Shown one piece after another: positions 51,671 to 61,206 of a DNA stretch of 64,000 bases. Each line of letters starts with the position of its first letter. The first letter of the stretch is position 1. Position numbers and translations under genes: made by a program. The notes below the pieces were generated by a model. That model did not search any database and was not told where the DNA came from. It worked only from the letters and a program-made list of their open reading frames with translations. Source of the DNA: JAEUOS01 sp046160545 (GTDB lineage: Bacteria; Pseudomonadota; Gammaproteobacteria; Burkholderiales; JAEUOS01); NCBI GenBank assembly GCA_046160545.1, contig JBJXGS010000044.1, forward strand, positions 1 through 64,000. The letters run 5' to 3'.

Positions 51671-52360
51671 GTGCTCCCTTCTACTGTGGCTCTTGTTTTT
51701 TTCGTTCGTCATGGGCAGGCGTCATTCGGCACTGCCGACTACGATCGCCTTTCCGACCTGGGACGCCAACAGTCGCGCTGGCTGGGCGAGTATTTCGCGT
51801 CCCGCGGGGTGGTCTTCCGGCGCGCGATTGCAGGAACTCTCAAGCGTCAGCAGGACACAGCCAGCGAGATCCTCGGCGCGATGGGTGCCGATTTGTCGAT
51901 TCAGTCCCACGCGGGATTGAACGAATACCGCGCCGAGGCTCTGTATCGGTCATATACAGGTGGGCGTGACTTGCTCGCGCACCAGCGCGAGGACTACCGC
52001 GACTACTGGCGCACCCTCAAGGCGGCCATGTTGGCCTGGAGCGAAGACCGTCTGGACAACGTCCCGGAAACCTGGAGCGACTTTGCCGCGCGCACGCGCG
52101 CAGCCCTTGCGCTGGCCGCGCATGGACTCAAGCGCGAAGAAGCGGCGCTGGTGGTCAGTTCCGGTGGCGCGATCAGTCGCGCCGTGGTCGACCTCCTGGG
52201 CGCGGCGTCCCCGGTCGCGATCGAATTCAACCTGCAGTTCCGCAACTCGGGATTCTGTGAATTCATCGCCACTTCGGACGGGAACCTGAGAATGGTCAGT
52301 TTCAACGCGATCCCGCACCTCGAGGCGCCGGAAAGGCGCCAGGCGATCACGTTTGCATGA
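51671..52360 (+). CDS. Histidine phosphatase superfamily protein (phosphoglycerate-mutase-like)
   Basis: A 229-aa product starting at a GTG (51671; a second GTG at 51686 is possible). The RHG motif FVRHGQAS (Arg13, His14) is intact. The place where the superfamily has its second catalytic His (VSHGG) reads VVSSGGAIS, with Ser at residue 164. The fold is clear, but phosphatase activity may be reduced, altered or dependent on another residue. It is transcribed alone, divergent from the methyltransferase pair. Confidence 0.85.
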   Translation: MLPSTVALVFFVRHGQASFGTADYDRLSDLGRQQSRWLGEYFASRGVVFRRAIAGTLKRQQDTASEILGAMGADLSIQSHAGLNEYRAEALYRSYTGGRDLLAHQREDYRDYWRTLKAAMLAWSEDRLDNVPETWSDFAARTRAALALAAHGLKREEAALVVSSGGAISRAVVDLLGAASPVAIEFNLQFRNSGFCEFIATSDGNLRMVSFNAIPHLEAPERRQAITFA

Positions 52361-52383
52361 AATCAGTCGTCAGGTAGCACGTC

Positions 52384-54051
52384 CTACTTGAGCGCCTTGT
52401 AGCGAATCCGCGTCGGCTTCGCTCCCTCTTCGCCGAGGCGCTTGACCTTGTCGGCCTCGTACTCCTGGTAGTTGCCGTCGAAGAAGGTCCACTGCGAATC
52501 GCCTTCGGCGGCCAGGATGTGGGTCGCGATGCGATCCAGGAACCAGCGGTCGTGAGAAATCACCATGACCGAGCCGGCGAATTCGAGCAGCGCATCTTCC
52601 AGCGCGCGCAAGGTTTCAATGTCGAGGTCGTTGGAAGGTTCGTCCAGCAGCAGCACATTGCCGCCCTTGAGCAGGGTCTTGGCCAGGTGCAGGCGCCCAC
52701 GCTCGCCGCCGGAAAGGTTGCCGACCACCTTCTGCTGGTCGCCGCCCTTGAAGTTGAAGCGCCCCAGATAGGCCCGCGCAGGCATCTCGAACTTGCCCAC
52801 CGTGAGGATGTCGGCGCCGCCGGAGACGTCTTCGAAGACAGTCTTCTTGTTCTCCAGGTCCTCCCGGGTCTGTTCGACCACCGCCAGCTTGACCGTGGGG
52901 CCGATGACGACCTCGCCAGAATCCGGCTTTTCGCGGCCCGCGATCATCTTGAAGAGGGTCGACTTGCCCGCACCGTTGGGCCCGATGATGCCGACGATGG
53001 CACCGGCAGGCACAGTGAAGGAGAGCTTGTCGATGAGCAGGCGATCACCGAAGGCCTTGCTCACCTCGTTGAACTCGATGACCTTGTCGCCCAGGCGCTC
53101 GCCGACCGGAATGAAGATCTCCGAAGTCTCGTTGCGCTTCTGGTATTCGTAGGACGACAGTTCCTCGAAGCGAGCGATGCGCGCCTTGCTCTTGGCCTGG
53201 CGCGCCTTGGGATTCTGGCGCACCCATTCGAGTTCCTTCTTGAGCGCCTTTTGCCGCGCGGACTCGCTGGATTCCTCGCGCCGCAGGCGTTCTTCCTTTT
53301 GCTCGAGCCAGGAACTGTAGTTGCCCTTCCAAGGGATGCCGTGGCCGCGATCGAGTTCCAGGATCCACTCGGCGGCGTTGTCCAGGAAGTAGCGGTCGTG
53401 GGTGATGCCGACGACGGTCCCGGGAAATTTCTTCAGAAACTGCTCCAGCCAATCCACCGACTCGGCGTCCAGGTGGTTGGTCGGCTCGTCCAGCAGCAGC
53501 ATGTCCGGCTTGGAGAGCAGCAGGCGGCACAGGGCCACGCGACGCTTCTCGCCGCCCGACAGATTGCCGATGACCGCGTCCCACGGCGGCAGGCGCAACG
53601 CGTCGGCCGCGATGTCGAGTTGCAGGTCGGTGTTGCCACCCTCGCCTTCGGTGGCGATGATGGCTTCCAGGTCGGCCTGCTCGGCGGCCAGCTTGTCGAA
53701 GTCAGCGTCCGGCTCGGCGTAGGCCGCGTAGACCTCGTCGAGGCGCTTCTTGGCCGCGAGTACGCCGCCGAGCCCGCCTTCGACCGCCTGGCGCACCGTC
53801 TCGCCGGGCTCCAGTTGCGGCTCCTGCGGCAGGTAACCGATCTTGAGGTTGGGCATCGGCGTGGCCTCGCCGATGATGTCGCGATCGACACCAGCCATGA
53901 TCTTCAGGAGCGTCGACTTGCCGGCACCGTTCAGGCCCAGCACGCCGATTTTTGCCCCCGGAAAGAAAGACAGCGAGATGTCCTTCAAGATCTGGCGCTT
54001 CGGCGGAACGATCTTGCCGACGCGGTTCATCGTGAATACGTATTGAGCCAT
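52384..54051 (-). CDS. ettA: Energy-dependent translational throttle protein EttA (ABC-F)
   Basis: A 555-aa ABC-F ATPase with two nucleotide-binding domains: Walker A GLNGAGKST and GPNGAGKST, signatures LSGGEKRR and LSGGERGR, and a P-site tRNA-interaction linker between them (QKEERLRREESSESARQKALKKELEWV). EttA binds the ribosomal E site and gates translation by the ADP/ATP ratio. The ATG at 54051 gives the canonical MAQYVFTMNRVGKIVPPKRQIL. The upstream open frame is unconserved. Confidence 0.96.
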   Translation of the reverse strand: MAQYVFTMNRVGKIVPPKRQILKDISLSFFPGAKIGVLGLNGAGKSTLLKIMAGVDRDIIGEATPMPNLKIGYLPQEPQLEPGETVRQAVEGGLGGVLAAKKRLDEVYAAYAEPDADFDKLAAEQADLEAIIATEGEGGNTDLQLDIAADALRLPPWDAVIGNLSGGEKRRVALCRLLLSKPDMLLLDEPTNHLDAESVDWLEQFLKKFPGTVVGITHDRYFLDNAAEWILELDRGHGIPWKGNYSSWLEQKEERLRREESSESARQKALKKELEWVRQNPKARQAKSKARIARFEELSSYEYQKRNETSEIFIPVGERLGDKVIEFNEVSKAFGDRLLIDKLSFTVPAGAIVGIIGPNGAGKSTLFKMIAGREKPDSGEVVIGPTVKLAVVEQTREDLENKKTVFEDVSGGADILTVGKFEMPARAYLGRFNFKGGDQQKVVGNLSGGERGRLHLAKTLLKGGNVLLLDEPSNDLDIETLRALEDALLEFAGSVMVISHDRWFLDRIATHILAAEGDSQWTFFDGNYQEYEADKVKRLGEEGAKPTRIRYKALK

Positions 54052-54137
54052 TGCCTGATTCGCGTGTTTCGAAAGAGGCGAGACTTTACAGCAAGCGTAC
54101 TCGGGCTGCGCTCGCGTTATGCTTGCAGCCCTTGGCC

Positions 54138-54878
54138 ATGACAACTTCCGCAGACCTTTCCGACATGTCCGCTGCGCAGCGTCTGCGCCCTGCAGCGCCT
54201 TGGCGCGTTGCATCGGTCCTTGCGTTCTCGTTCATGCTGGTGACCGCCGGCGGCGCGCTGGGCGCGGATTCGTGCGGCGGCCTCGCCAACGCCTACGGCC
54301 CCTTCAACTACCGGACCGACCGCGAAGCGCTCGCGATCGTCGAGAGAAACCACTTCAGTCCCGAAGTCGAGTCTCTGCAAAAAGGCCAGTCGAGCTGGCT
54401 CGGTGGCGACATCGACTACGTCTTGCGGGCCTCTCCCAATCACGCGCGCGCTTTGACGGCCATGATGCGTCTGGCGGAAAAGGAAAAGCGCGATCCACCC
54501 CAGGGGGCGAACTACCGAGTCGCCTGTTATTTCGAGCGGGCGCTGCGGTTCGATCCCAAGGATCCTGTGGTGCGCATCGTCCACGCTTCCTTCCTGCACA
54601 GCAAGGATCGGCACGCGGACGCGCTACGCGAGATGCAGGCTGCCGGCAGGCTGGGGGCCAAAGGACCTGACTTCGACTACGCGATGGGCCTGTCCCATCT
54701 CGATGCCGGCGACGCGGAGCAGGCGCTGGTGTACGCTCATCGGGCGTATCGGGCCGGCGTCACCATGCAGATGCTGAAAATCCGGCTCGTGCGCGCCGGC
54801 AAGTGGCGTGAACCCGAGCCAACACCTCCTGCAAAGAATCCCAGGCCTTCCCCCACGAAACCGCAAGGACGATCATGA
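54138..54878 (+). CDS. Exported TPR-like hypothetical protein
   Basis: A 246-aa product from the ATG at 54138; a second ATG at 54165 is also plausible. A hydrophobic signal (VASVLAFSFMLVTAGGALGA) precedes a mature domain with Cys and tetratricopeptide-like helical pairs (ALTAMMRLAEKEKRD, ADALREMQAAGRLGA, AEQALVYAHRAYRAG). The Pro-rich tail overlaps the SDR start by 4 nt. No enzymatic motif; a periplasmic scaffold is the best guess. Confidence 0.75.
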   Translation: MTTSADLSDMSAAQRLRPAAPWRVASVLAFSFMLVTAGGALGADSCGGLANAYGPFNYRTDREALAIVERNHFSPEVESLQKGQSSWLGGDIDYVLRASPNHARALTAMMRLAEKEKRDPPQGANYRVACYFERALRFDPKDPVVRIVHASFLHSKDRHADALREMQAAGRLGAKGPDFDYAMGLSHLDAGDAEQALVYAHRAYRAGVTMQMLKIRLVRAGKWREPEPTPPAKNPRPSPTKPQGRS

Positions 54879-55636
54879 ACCCGTTTTCGCTGCATGGCCA
54901 GGTCGCCCTTGTCACCGGTGCGTCGCGCGGTCTCGGTCGCGCGATGGCAGCCTCGCTGGCCCGGGCAGGCGCACATGTCGCCATCAATGCGCGCGACGCC
55001 CACGCGGTCGAGTCCGCCGTGCAAGCGCTGCGGGATGCAGGCGGCAGCGCCGAGGCCTTGCCTTTCGACGTAGCCGACGAAGGCGCGCAGACCTCTGCAT
55101 TGCGCGACCTGGCGGCGCGGCGCGGACGTCTGGATATCGTCATCGCCAATGCCGGCGTGCAGCATCGCAAGCCCCTGATCGACTTTCAGACCGGCGACTT
55201 CCAGCGCGTGGTCGATACCAACCTCACCGCGGTCTGGACCTTGGCGCGCGAGGCCGCGCGACTGATGATGCCGGGCAGGCGCGGGCGCATCATCGTCACC
55301 GGGTCGATCAGCGCATTCCTGGGCCGCCGCTCGATTTCGGCCTACGTCGCCAGCAAGGGCGCAGTGCACGCCCTGACGCGCCAGCTCGCGGTCGAGCTGG
55401 CGCCGTACGGCATCACGGTCAATGCCATCGCGCCGGGTTTTTTCGCGACCGAGATGAACGCCGCGCTGACCGGGGATCCCGAATTTTCATCCTGGGTCGA
55501 GCGTGCGACGCCAATGGCGCGCTGGGGCGACCCGGCCGAAATCGGTGGCGCGGCAGTCTTCCTGGCCTCTTCCGCCGCTTCCTATGTGACCGGGCACATT
55601 CTCACCGTCGACGGCGGCATGACCGCCGCCATGTAG
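54875..55636 (+). CDS. Short-chain dehydrogenase (gluconate 5-dehydrogenase-like)
   Basis: A 253-aa classical SDR. TGASRGLG at the cofactor site, NAG in IANAGVQ, and SAYVASKGA with catalytic Tyr and Lys. Similarity to gluconate 5-dehydrogenase/IdnO-type enzymes suggests a sugar-acid or polyol substrate. That would fit with the adjacent sugar-acid cluster. The ATGA overlap with the TPR-like gene shows translational coupling. Confidence 0.88.
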   Translation: MNPFSLHGQVALVTGASRGLGRAMAASLARAGAHVAINARDAHAVESAVQALRDAGGSAEALPFDVADEGAQTSALRDLAARRGRLDIVIANAGVQHRKPLIDFQTGDFQRVVDTNLTAVWTLAREAARLMMPGRRGRIIVTGSISAFLGRRSISAYVASKGAVHALTRQLAVELAPYGITVNAIAPGFFATEMNAALTGDPEFSSWVERATPMARWGDPAEIGGAAVFLASSAASYVTGHILTVDGGMTAAM

Positions 55637-55650
55637 TTCACAGGCGCGGC

Positions 55651-55684
55651 GCGGCGCGGCGCTGCGCCCTACGCTGCGCGCCGC
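55651..55684. terminator. GC-rich inverted repeat between convergent genes
   Basis: A perfect 8-bp stem GCGGCGCG/CGCGCCGC (55651-55658 and 55677-55684) flanks an 18-nt loop that also contains shorter pairings. It fills most of the 50-bp gap between the SDR and alcohol dehydrogenase genes. There is no U-tract, so termination is only possible. Confidence 0.35.
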
Positions 55685-55686
55685 AC

Positions 55687-56796
55687 CTAGAACATCACGA
55701 CGCTGCGGATCGATTCGCCCGCGTGCATCAGGTCGAAGCCCTTGTTGATGTCCGCAAGCGGCATCGTGTGGGTGATCAGGTCATCGATGTTGATCTTGCC
55801 GTCCATGTACCAGTCAACGATTTTCGGCACGTCGCTGCGCCCGCGTGCACCGCCGAAGGCAGTGCCTTTCCAGACCCGTCCGGTAACCAGCTGGAAGGGC
55901 CGCGTCTTGATCTCCTGTCCGGCGCCGGCCACACCGATGATGACCGATACGCCCCAGCCGCGATGGCAACACTCGAGCGCCTGGCGCATAACGTCCACAT
56001 TGCCGATGCACTCAAAGCTGTAGTCGGCGCCGCCGCCGGTCAGCTCCACCAGGTGCGCCACCAGGTCACCGGCGACATTCTTGGGATTGACGAAGTGCGT
56101 CATGCCGAACTTGCGCGCCAGCGCTTCGCGCGCCGGGTTCAGATCGACGCCGATGATCATGTTGGCGCCGACCAGGCGCGCGCCCTGCACGACGTTGAGA
56201 CCGATGCCGCCCAGGCCGAAGACGACCACATTGGCGCCCGCCTCCACCTTGGCGGTGTTGATCACAGCTCCGATGCCGGTGGTCACGCCGCAGCCGATGT
56301 AGCAGACCTTGTCAAATGGCGCATCCTCGCGGATCTTCGCCAGTGCGATCTCCGGCAGGACGGTGTAGTTGGCGAAAGTCGAGCAGCCCATGTAGTGATG
56401 GATCTTCTTGCCGCCAATGGAAAACCGGCTGGTGCCATCGGGCATCACGCCACGGCCCTGGGTGCCACGAATCGCCGTGCAGAGATTGGTCTTCCGCGAC
56501 AGGCAGGATTTGCAGGTGCGGCATTCCGGGGTGTAGAGCGGGATGACGTGGTCACCTTTCCGAAGTGATGTCACGCCAGCGCCCACGTCGACGACGACCC
56601 CGGCGCCTTCGTGGCCGAAGATGGCCGGGAACAGTCCTTCCGGATCGGCGCCGGAGCGTGTGAATTCGTCGGTATGGCAAATCCCGGTCGCCCGGATCTC
56701 GACCAATACCTCGCCGGCCTTGGGCCCCTCGAGTTGCACGGTCTCCACGACCAGCGGTTTGCCGGCCTCGTAGGACACGGCGGCACGAACGTCCAT
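55687..56796 (-). CDS. Class III alcohol dehydrogenase / S-(hydroxymethyl)glutathione dehydrogenase
   Basis: A 369-aa zinc MDR enzyme from the ATG at 56796, with a GAGGAG ribosome-binding site. The catalytic zinc ligands lie in GICHTDE, GHEGAG and CIGCGVTTG-type region; structural zinc Cys are in CRTCKSCLSRKTNLC. GLGGIGLNVVQGARLVGA is the NAD site. It oxidises S-hydroxymethylglutathione formed from formaldehyde. Last gene of the 57-64 kb series, 16 bp after the ATPase gene; a general alcohol role is also possible there. Confidence 0.9.
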   Translation of the reverse strand: MDVRAAVSYEAGKPLVVETVQLEGPKAGEVLVEIRATGICHTDEFTRSGADPEGLFPAIFGHEGAGVVVDVGAGVTSLRKGDHVIPLYTPECRTCKSCLSRKTNLCTAIRGTQGRGVMPDGTSRFSIGGKKIHHYMGCSTFANYTVLPEIALAKIREDAPFDKVCYIGCGVTTGIGAVINTAKVEAGANVVVFGLGGIGLNVVQGARLVGANMIIGVDLNPAREALARKFGMTHFVNPKNVAGDLVAHLVELTGGGADYSFECIGNVDVMRQALECCHRGWGVSVIIGVAGAGQEIKTRPFQLVTGRVWKGTAFGGARGRSDVPKIVDWYMDGKINIDDLITHTMPLADINKGFDLMHAGESIRSVVMF

Positions 56797-56812
56797 CTTT
56801 GCTTCTCCTCGG

Positions 56813-57877
<1,065 letters not shown>

Positions 57878-57978
57878 GCTGCTTTCTCCTCAATTTACGC
57901 CTGCAGATTCCCGCGTGCTTCTCTGGCGCGCGAGTCGGAACTTTAACCCATCGCGCGTCGCGACGGTCTCGAATTTCA

Positions 57979-59253
57979 TCATCGCCCGGCCCCGAGCGCC
58001 GCGCGCCCCACAAATGGTGCGCCGGTCGCCTCCTCGATGCGCAGGGCCTCGTTCCACTTGGCCATGCGTTCGGAGCGTGCGAACGACCCGACCTTGAGCT
58101 GTCCTGCATTCCAGCCGATCGCAAGATGCGTGATGGTGACGTCCTCGGTTTCGCCGGAGCGCGCCGACACCAGGGCGGTCATGCCGGCGGCTTGCGCGGC
58201 GCTAAGTGCGGCTCGCGTTTCGGTGACCGTTCCGGCCTGGTTCAGCTTGATGAGGGCACTGTTGACCGCGCCAATCTCGGCTGCGCGCGCGACACGCGCA
58301 GCGTTGGTCACGAGATAGTCGTCGCCGATGATCTGGCAGCGTGCGCCGTAGAGCCTCGTGAATTCGATCAGTCCCGCCTCGTCGTCCTCGGCGAGCGGAT
58401 CCTCGATCGAGACGATCGGGTAGGCGTCGAGCCAGCGCCCGAGGAGCGCAATCATGCCCGCGCTATCGAGCTGGCGCTTTTCCAGACCCAGGGTATAGAC
58501 CCCGTTCCGGCCAAACTCGGAAGCCGCGATGTCCAGCGATATCGCGACCTCGCGTCCTGGAGCAAAACCGGCATGCTCGATGGCGCGTGTCAGGGTCTCG
58601 AGCGCTTCCTCGTTGGCATCAAATTGAGGCCACCAGCCGCCTTCGTCAGCAACCCCGGCCCGCTTGCCCGCAGCCTGCATGAGACTGCCCGCGGCCAGAT
58701 ACACCTCGGCGGTCATCTCGAGCGCCTCGGCAAAGTTCCTCGCTCCGACTGGCATGACCATGAAGTCCTGCAGGTCGACACGCCGACCCGCGTGTGCCCC
58801 GCCGCCGAATATCTGGATTTCCGGCAAAGGCATGGTCACCGGGCGTCCGGCGGCGACATGGCGCCATAGGGGCTCACCCGCGGACGCCGCTGCCGCATGC
58901 AGGACGGCGATGCTTGCGGCAACCAGCGCATTGCCACCCAGACGCGCCTTGTTGGGTGTGCCGTCCAGCGCGATCAGCGCCGCATCGATGCCAGCCTGGT
59001 CGGTCGCATCGCGTCCGTTGAGAAAGTGCGCGATCTCGCCATTGACGTTACTTACCGCGGCGCTCACGTCGAAACCACCGAGACGCTTTCCCTGATCGCG
59101 CAGGTCGACAGCTTCGCGCGTGCCGCGCGAAGCTCCGGCCGGCGCGATGCCGCGTCCAAAGCTGCCGTCGGCAAGTTTCACATCGACCTCGACGGTCGGG
59201 CGGCCGCGGCTGTCCCAAACACGGCGGCCGACGACCTTTGCGATCGCGCTCAT
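57979..59253 (-). CDS. Enolase superfamily paralogue with altered substrate-binding motif
   Basis: A 424-aa enolase homologue. Metal ligands Asp241, Glu284 and Asp311, the catalytic Lys336 and Lys387, Glu183, Glu204 and His154 are all aligned with the canonical residues. The conserved VSHRSGETED motif reads VSARSGETED, so the substrate-contacting His is Ala364, and the mobile loop SGAST is AGASR. Other hallmarks diverge too (NKARLGGNAL, SIEDPLAEDD). It is not the housekeeping eno; a related dehydration of another 2-phospho- or sugar-acid is likely. Its start overlaps the kinase gene by 4 nt. Confidence 0.9.
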   Translation of the reverse strand: MSAIAKVVGRRVWDSRGRPTVEVDVKLADGSFGRGIAPAGASRGTREAVDLRDQGKRLGGFDVSAAVSNVNGEIAHFLNGRDATDQAGIDAALIALDGTPNKARLGGNALVAASIAVLHAAAASAGEPLWRHVAAGRPVTMPLPEIQIFGGGAHAGRRVDLQDFMVMPVGARNFAEALEMTAEVYLAAGSLMQAAGKRAGVADEGGWWPQFDANEEALETLTRAIEHAGFAPGREVAISLDIAASEFGRNGVYTLGLEKRQLDSAGMIALLGRWLDAYPIVSIEDPLAEDDEAGLIEFTRLYGARCQIIGDDYLVTNAARVARAAEIGAVNSALIKLNQAGTVTETRAALSAAQAAGMTALVSARSGETEDVTITHLAIGWNAGQLKVGSFARSERMAKWNEALRIEEATGAPFVGRAALGAGR

Positions 59254-60242
59254 GCACCCTCCCCTTGAGCCCAGGCAACACGGATCGGCGCCAGGGTCGA
59301 TACCGGCTCGATGAGGAAACGCCGTGCGATCCGGCGCACGCGCTCCCGGTCCGATTCTTCCGTGATGTATTCGACCGGCGACTTGCCGTCGATACGGGCC
59401 AGAAGAAGTCCCGGCAGCAAGCCGGCCACGCGCGCCTCCAGTTCCCGCACACTCTCCCAGTCGACTCCGCGGAAATAAGCATGCGCCAGCGCGTCGAACG
59501 ACTCGAGATAACGCGCCTTCCACTGCATTCGCCACACGCCCTTGAGCAGCAGATGATTGAGGCAAAACGCCAGGTCGAAGGCCGGGTCCCCCCACCAGGC
59601 GCACTCCGCATCGAGAAAGACCGGGCCCTGCGGTCCGATCAGGATGTTCTTTGGACTCACGTCGCCGTGCACCAGCGCCTTCTTGTTGGTGCGGGTTGCC
59701 GCGATCAGGGCATCAAGTCGCGCTGCGCAGTCGCTGTGCTTTTCCGCGGTGGCTGCGAGATAGGGTTCCAGTCGGATCGGTCCAAAGATATGGTCGGTCG
59801 CAAAACGCGCCGGCAGGCTGGCATCAGCCGCGCTCGCGGCGTGGATTCGAACCAGGGTCGCCCCGACGCGCGCAGCGAATTCCGGGTCGATGCGCCCGTC
59901 GCGCAATTCCGATTTCCACAATGGATGTGCGGCCGGCTCCAGGTAGGCCATCGCGAACCATCCGTCCTGCGAGCGGTCAGCAAGGATTTCGGGAACCGCA
60001 CCCGGTACGATTGCGGCGGCAACCTTCATCCATTCGACTTCACTGCGGTTGCGCTCGATCGGCGCACGCCAGTCGGCGGCGACCTTGAGGCGCGCCAGCG
60101 CCCGCTTGACGCAAAAACGCCGCGCCTTGGTCTCGACCAGGCAGATGTCAGACGAAACACCCCCCTCAAGCGCGGAGACGACGCCGTGTTCATCCGCGCC
60201 GATGAGCCGCGCTTCGCGCAGGGCCAGGTCGAATCCACTCAT
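59250..60242 (-). CDS. Aminoglycoside-phosphotransferase-fold kinase
   Basis: A 330-aa APH/choline-kinase-fold protein. The catalytic loop is VHGDVSPKNIL (His192, Asp194, Asn199) and the metal Asp is Asp211 in LDAECAWWGDPAFDLA. Since the neighbours are sugar-acid catabolic and transport genes, phosphorylation of an imported hydroxylated compound is more likely than antibiotic resistance. Overlaps of 4 nt join it to the relic ORF upstream and the enolase paralogue downstream. Confidence 0.85.
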   Translation of the reverse strand: MSGFDLALREARLIGADEHGVVSALEGGVSSDICLVETKARRFCVKRALARLKVAADWRAPIERNRSEVEWMKVAAAIVPGAVPEILADRSQDGWFAMAYLEPAAHPLWKSELRDGRIDPEFAARVGATLVRIHAASAADASLPARFATDHIFGPIRLEPYLAATAEKHSDCAARLDALIAATRTNKKALVHGDVSPKNILIGPQGPVFLDAECAWWGDPAFDLAFCLNHLLLKGVWRMQWKARYLESFDALAHAYFRGVDWESVRELEARVAGLLPGLLLARIDGKSPVEYITEESDRERVRRIARRFLIEPVSTLAPIRVAWAQGEGA

Positions 60243-60436
60243 ATGCAGTCTGCGCCCGCGTCAATCTTCGTATCAAACGCGCGGCCCACCGCCGGGTTGG
60301 CCGTAATCCCGCTGGTACCTTGCGACCCACTGAAGGTCGTGCCGACGATTAGTTCGTCGAAGCCCATGGCTTCAATCGGCGCCGCGGCGAGGCTGTTCAG
60401 GCTCGCCTGGACCCAGGCGCACCAGCTTTTTGTCAC
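60239..60436 (-). pseudogene. Relic of an UxaA-family large subunit (GD_AH_C domain), 65 codons
   Basis: A 65-codon frame from the GTG at 60436 (overlapping the upstream stop as GTGA) to a TGA overlapping the kinase start (ATGA). Its core ELIVGTTFSGSQGTSGITANPAVG matches the conserved LxVGxxCGGSDxxSGxTANPAxG block of altronate/galactarate dehydratase and SuyB-type large subunits. The usual Cys of CGGSD is Phe, and the rest of the roughly 400-residue domain is missing. It is therefore a truncated fragment; whether the remnant is translated as a small coupled peptide is open. Confidence 0.7.
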
Positions 60437-61206
60437 GTGATATTCCTTTGTCGCCAGGATTGCAGGCGCAACACGGTGCTGACCGTTGCCAGGCAGGCGG
60501 CCGCTCCGGCCGCCGCGGCCAGCCAGGCACCGTGCTCCTCGACCAGCGAGGCGAACGCGAAAAAGTAGGTGCCGAAACCCAGGAGACCGGTACTGAAGCC
60601 GGAGAGCAGGCGAATGGTCGCCTCGGCGCCGTGCAGGTGCAATGTGAAGACCGGCAGCACGGAGGCGGTGATGGGAAAACCCAGCAGCACACCGGAGGCA
60701 CGCGCGCCCATGGTCTGGGCACCGAACATGATCGCCGCCGCGAGCGCCAGTGCAGCCGTCATGCGAACTGCGATCTCGAGATCCGGAATCACCGTCAGGG
60801 TGGCGCTGCCACGCGCCCGTGGCAGCCCCGCAGCCAGTGCAAGACCGACGCCCAGCACCAGCGCAAAGCCCGCCCAGCCATGGGGGATCACACCGGTCAG
60901 GAGCACGGCCGCTGCGACACAGGCGAACCAGGCCGCGGCAAGGCACAGCGGCCATCCCATGCCCGCGCGCGCCAGCCAGGCATAGACAAAACAGTGCACC
61001 GCAACTCCTGGCGCTGCCGCCATCGTGAGCCAGGCGATCTCGCCGGCGAAGCTGCCCGGTACCTCAAGCGCGATGAAGAACACCAGGGGGGCGGCGATCA
61101 GCGGAAAGCCGCCGATGACGCCCGCGACACGATGCCCCCAGCGCCGGCCAGCCTGACTGGCAAGCCACACTACCGCGGGCGCGGCGGCGAGCTTCAAGAG
61201 CATCAT
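60433..61206 (-). CDS. Integral membrane protein of unknown family
   Basis: A 257-aa protein with about eight hydrophobic helices (for example VVWLASQAG..., VIGGFPLIAAPLVFFIAL, GVLLGFPITASVLPVFTLHLHG). The starting ATG at 61206 overlaps the SAF-protein stop by 4 nt; an ATG at 61203 follows directly. The two GGFPLIAAP / LGFPITASV stretches look like an internal repeat, suggesting an inverted-repeat transporter fold. It could be a secondary exporter or importer for the cluster. No family name is assigned. Confidence 0.75.
   Translation of the reverse strand: MMLLKLAAAPAVVWLASQAGRRWGHRVAGVIGGFPLIAAPLVFFIALEVPGSFAGEIAWLTMAAAPGVAVHCFVYAWLARAGMGWPLCLAAAWFACVAAAVLLTGVIPHGWAGFALVLGVGLALAAGLPRARGSATLTVIPDLEIAVRMTAALALAAAIMFGAQTMGARASGVLLGFPITASVLPVFTLHLHGAEATIRLLSGFSTGLLGFGTYFFAFASLVEEHGAWLAAAAGAAACLATVSTVLRLQSWRQRNIT

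Noticed and set aside
59250..60242. Antibiotic resistance by the aminoglycoside-phosphotransferase-like gene
   Set aside because: The fold is shared by many small-molecule kinases; the operon context is catabolic, and no specific resistance subfamily signature is seen.
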